A stretch of DNA of 64,000 nucleotides from assembly GCF_006575665.1 (NCBI RefSeq), contig NZ_CP041253.1:563501-627500 (forward strand), in the 5' to 3' direction. Shown in pieces: positions 62,010-64,000 of the stretch (its first letter is position 1; each line of letters opens with the position of its first letter). The notes below the pieces were generated by a model. That model had not been told where the DNA came from, searched no databases, and saw only the letters and a list, made by a program, of their open reading frames with translations. Origin of the DNA: Echinicola soli. Its GTDB lineage: Bacteria > Bacteroidota > Bacteroidia > Cytophagales > Cyclobacteriaceae. A program made the position numbers and the translations under genes.

Positions 62010-62888
62010 ATGATAGAACTACCCGTAATATCCGAAGAATCCAAAAAGCGTAAAAAACCCAACTGGCTAAGAGTAAAGCTCCCAGTGGGAAAAGAATACG
62101 CAAAGGTCAGGAAATTAGTCGACGAACATAAACTCCATACGATATGTGAAAGTGGTAACTGCCCCAATATGGGCGAATGCTGGGGTGCCGGCACGGCCAC
62201 TTTTATGATACTTGGCAATGTATGTACACGATCCTGCTCGTTCTGCGCAGTAGCCACCGGGAGACCGCCAGAGTATGACACCGATGAACCCAGACGCGTG
62301 GCAGAGGCCATTAAGCTCATGGGTGTCAAGCACGCCGTGCTTACTTCTGTAAACAGGGATGAGCTGAAAGACCGCGGCGCTGAAATATGGTACCAAACCG
62401 TCATAGAAACCAAAAAGCTTTCCCCAGAAACGACCATTGAAACGCTTATTCCAGATGTAAAGTCCAGCTGGGATGCCCTGTATCGCATGATTGATGGAGG
62501 TCAGGAAGTGGTTTCCCATAACATGGAAACAGTCGAAAGCCTTTACAGAAGAGTACGGCCACAAGCCAAATACTGGAGATCTCTTGAACAGATCAAGCTT
62601 ACCAAGGAATATGGCAAAAGGACCAAAACCGGCATCATGCTCGGCCTTGGCGAAACCAAAGAGCAGGTATACAAAGCCATGGATGATCTTGCCGAACACG
62701 GATGTGACATCCTGACACTGGGCCAATACTTACAGCCCACCAAGATGCACATCGAAGTAGCAGAATTTATCCATCCGGATCTCTTCGACCACTACAGGGA
62801 AGAAGGACTGAAAAGAGGATTGAAATATGTAGAGTCAGGACCGTTGGTGAGATCGTCTTATCATGCGGAAAGGCATGTGAATGTGTAG
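62010..62888 (+). CDS. lipA: Lipoyl synthase
   Basis: A 292-residue radical-SAM enzyme that inserts two sulfurs into the octanoyl group to make lipoyl cofactors. The auxiliary cluster motif [12 protein letters not shown] (CxxxxCxxxxxC) is at about residues 48-59 and the radical-SAM motif [10 protein letters not shown] (CxxxCxxC) at about 74-83. The HNMETV segment near 167, TGIMLGLGE near 205 and a closing [14 protein letters not shown] with the conserved RSSY complete it. LipB is not adjacent. Confidence 0.96.
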   Translation: MIELPVISEESKKRKKPNWLRVKLPVGKEYAKVRKLVDEHKLHTICESGNCPNMGECWGAGTATFMILGNVCTRSCSFCAVATGRPPEYDTDEPRRVAEAIKLMGVKHAVLTSVNRDELKDRGAEIWYQTVIETKKLSPETTIETLIPDVKSSWDALYRMIDGGQEVVSHNMETVESLYRRVRPQAKYWRSLEQIKLTKEYGKRTKTGIMLGLGETKEQVYKAMDDLAEHGCDILTLGQYLQPTKMHIEVAEFIHPDLFDHYREEGLKRGLKYVESGPLVRSSYHAERHVNV

Positions 62889-62989
62889 GATATTGACTTA
62901 CTTACTGGATAATTCAAATAAAAGGATTATTTGGAGCCGATCCATAAGGCTGGAAAACATGAACTGGGCAAGACCTCAACGCTAGTACA

Positions 62990-64000
62990 CTACCACCAAA
63001 CCTGCTTCCCGTTTTCATAAGTAAATATCCGCTCCTCCTTTCCCTCATCTAGGCAACGGAGCAGGTATATCCCTCCAGACACTGGAGAAGTATAGGTTAA
63101 TTGGTTGGATTTCGCTTCCTGAACACCAAGGGATACCCACCTTTTATCCCAGTAAAACAACTCGTATTTCAGCCCGGACCAAACATCGTTCTTGTCCGTT
63201 CTTGGACAAAAAGACAGCTCGCTCAGCTTCTTTTTGCTTCTCATATCCAGCCCGTACCACTGTTTTTTGCCCCATATTGACAATTCAAAGGGTGTTAATA
63301 CATCCCCATCAAATACATTTTTTACGGACTCTTCCCCTTCCAACAGATTATTGGTGATAATCTTTCCTGAAAGTCTTTGACCACATTCATCATACAGTCC
63401 CATTTCAGCCATTTGACCATTGATCCCGCCAAAAAACAAATACCTAACATACTGATACTCTTCTTCTATCCTCAATGGTATACGATGAGTCACTAAATTC
63501 ACAGGATCATTAATTACATGAATATCTTTTGCATCACTAAAGTCTGCTTTATTGGCAACTTGAAACTTCCCATTTATCCCTGATAACCTTTTAAATATAT
63601 TCGTCTTAAAATATTTTCTATGGAGAATCATTTCCTTCCCTTTATTTTCATGTATAACTTTCTTCACTTTTCCATCAGAATTTAAAATGAAAGGATCGTA
63701 TGCCGCAAAAAACTGTCCCCTAGAAAAGTACATGGGCAGATAAACAATATTCACTCCCATATCTTTAAAGACAACTTTGCCATCTTCTATTAAAGAGATG
63801 GCCACAGGACGCCACCTACGATTGTCAAATACGCATAAATAAGCATAGTACTCCCTTTCGGGCACATCATACAAAACCAGCTTTACATCACTCACTGGAA
63901 GGTACTCTTTTGTAACATCACGGATCAACTGTCTAAAATAGGGATAAACGCTGTTGATATCGCGCTCCTTCTTTCCCAGGACGGTACCAGTATCGGCATA
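62990..64000 (-). CDS. Partial C-terminal part of a large protein with a discoidin-like domain
   Basis: The frame is open to base 64000, so the N-terminus lies outside the window; 336 residues are visible. The leading part (residues 1-120 of the fragment) has LVLYDVPEREYYAYLCVFDNRRWRPVAISLIEDGKVVFKDMGVNIVYLPMYF, then a galactose-binding/discoidin-like beta sandwich after residue 130 (HRIPLRIEEEYQYVRYLFFGG, NNLLEGEESVKNVFDGDVLTPFEL, WYGLDMRSKKKLSELSFCPRTDKNDV). This organisation resembles large Bacteroidota proteins with transglutaminase-like and F5/8-type C domains. The catalytic part, if any, is outside. It is convergent with lipA. Confidence 0.65.
   Translation of the reverse strand, partial: YADTGTVLGKKERDINSVYPYFRQLIRDVTKEYLPVSDVKLVLYDVPEREYYAYLCVFDNRRWRPVAISLIEDGKVVFKDMGVNIVYLPMYFSRGQFFAAYDPFILNSDGKVKKVIHENKGKEMILHRKYFKTNIFKRLSGINGKFQVANKADFSDAKDIHVINDPVNLVTHRIPLRIEEEYQYVRYLFFGGINGQMAEMGLYDECGQRLSGKIITNNLLEGEESVKNVFDGDVLTPFELSIWGKKQWYGLDMRSKKKLSELSFCPRTDKNDVWSGLKYELFYWDKRWVSLGVQEAKSNQLTYTSPVSGGIYLLRCLDEGKEERIFTYENGKQVWW

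Overview
The window is chromosomal DNA of a Bacteroidota bacterium, most likely of the order Cytophagales (a Cyclobacteriaceae-type genome). The evidence is a SusC/SusD pair, an rpmB-rpmG-DUF4295-ftsY cluster, an ECF sigma factor paired with a membrane-spanning anti-sigma/beta-barrel fusion, TTTG/TAnnTTTG-type promoters and mostly weak Shine-Dalgarno sequences. The genus is inference.

Region 1 (1-6700) is accessory and AT-rich. It holds a leftward operon of a P-loop NTPase, an ADP-ribosylglycohydrolase, a HAD 5'-nucleotidase, a small unknown protein and the start of an EVE/PUA-like protein that runs off the left edge. Next come a tandem TCCGAAC repeat tract, an XRE regulator, a complete IS1595-family element (26-bp imperfect terminal repeats, 8-bp target duplication), an unknown protein and an excisionase-type HTH protein. 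It stops at a tRNA-Asn whose 3' end faces the accessory side, as in a tRNA-integrated island.

Region 2 (6900-23000) is mixed core: an MscS-type channel, a GH29 fucosidase, Hsp20, a DegP/HtrA protease, an FkbH-like three-domain protein, a LuxR regulator, adenosine kinase, a GNAT-like protein, RimO and a Tat-exported Gfo/Idh/MocA oxidoreductase. A dispersed repeat at 16639-17006 is split by a 192-bp MITE-like insertion; a second copy near 28800 shows the uninterrupted site.

Region 3 (23400-31400) carries SusC/SusD for glycan uptake, a lipoprotein, and a decayed stretch with a propeller pseudogene cut by a palindromic repeat.

Region 4 (31400-57200) is housekeeping: ftsY and ribosomal proteins, rocD, hemB, an ammonium transporter with a porin, a small secreted protein with three GPKAKN repeats, an RluA-type synthase, prfC, a histidine kinase, dps with an OxyR-like site, an ABC exporter, dnaJ-grpE, obgE, adk, hpt, an M42-type peptidase, an OmpA protein, upp, a Ca/Na antiporter and serine dehydratase.

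Region 5 (57700-64000) has an ECF sigma gene overlapping a gene for a protein that appears to span both membranes (cytoplasmic anti-sigma-like end, one inner-membrane helix, long periplasmic linker, C-terminal outer-membrane barrel), followed by a double-FKBP lipoprotein. Then come OsmC, a secreted barrel-like protein, lipA and a partial protein at the right edge. The sigma/dual-membrane anti-sigma/FKBP operon and the left-edge ADP-ribose/nucleotide operon are the strongest candidates for a less-described system.
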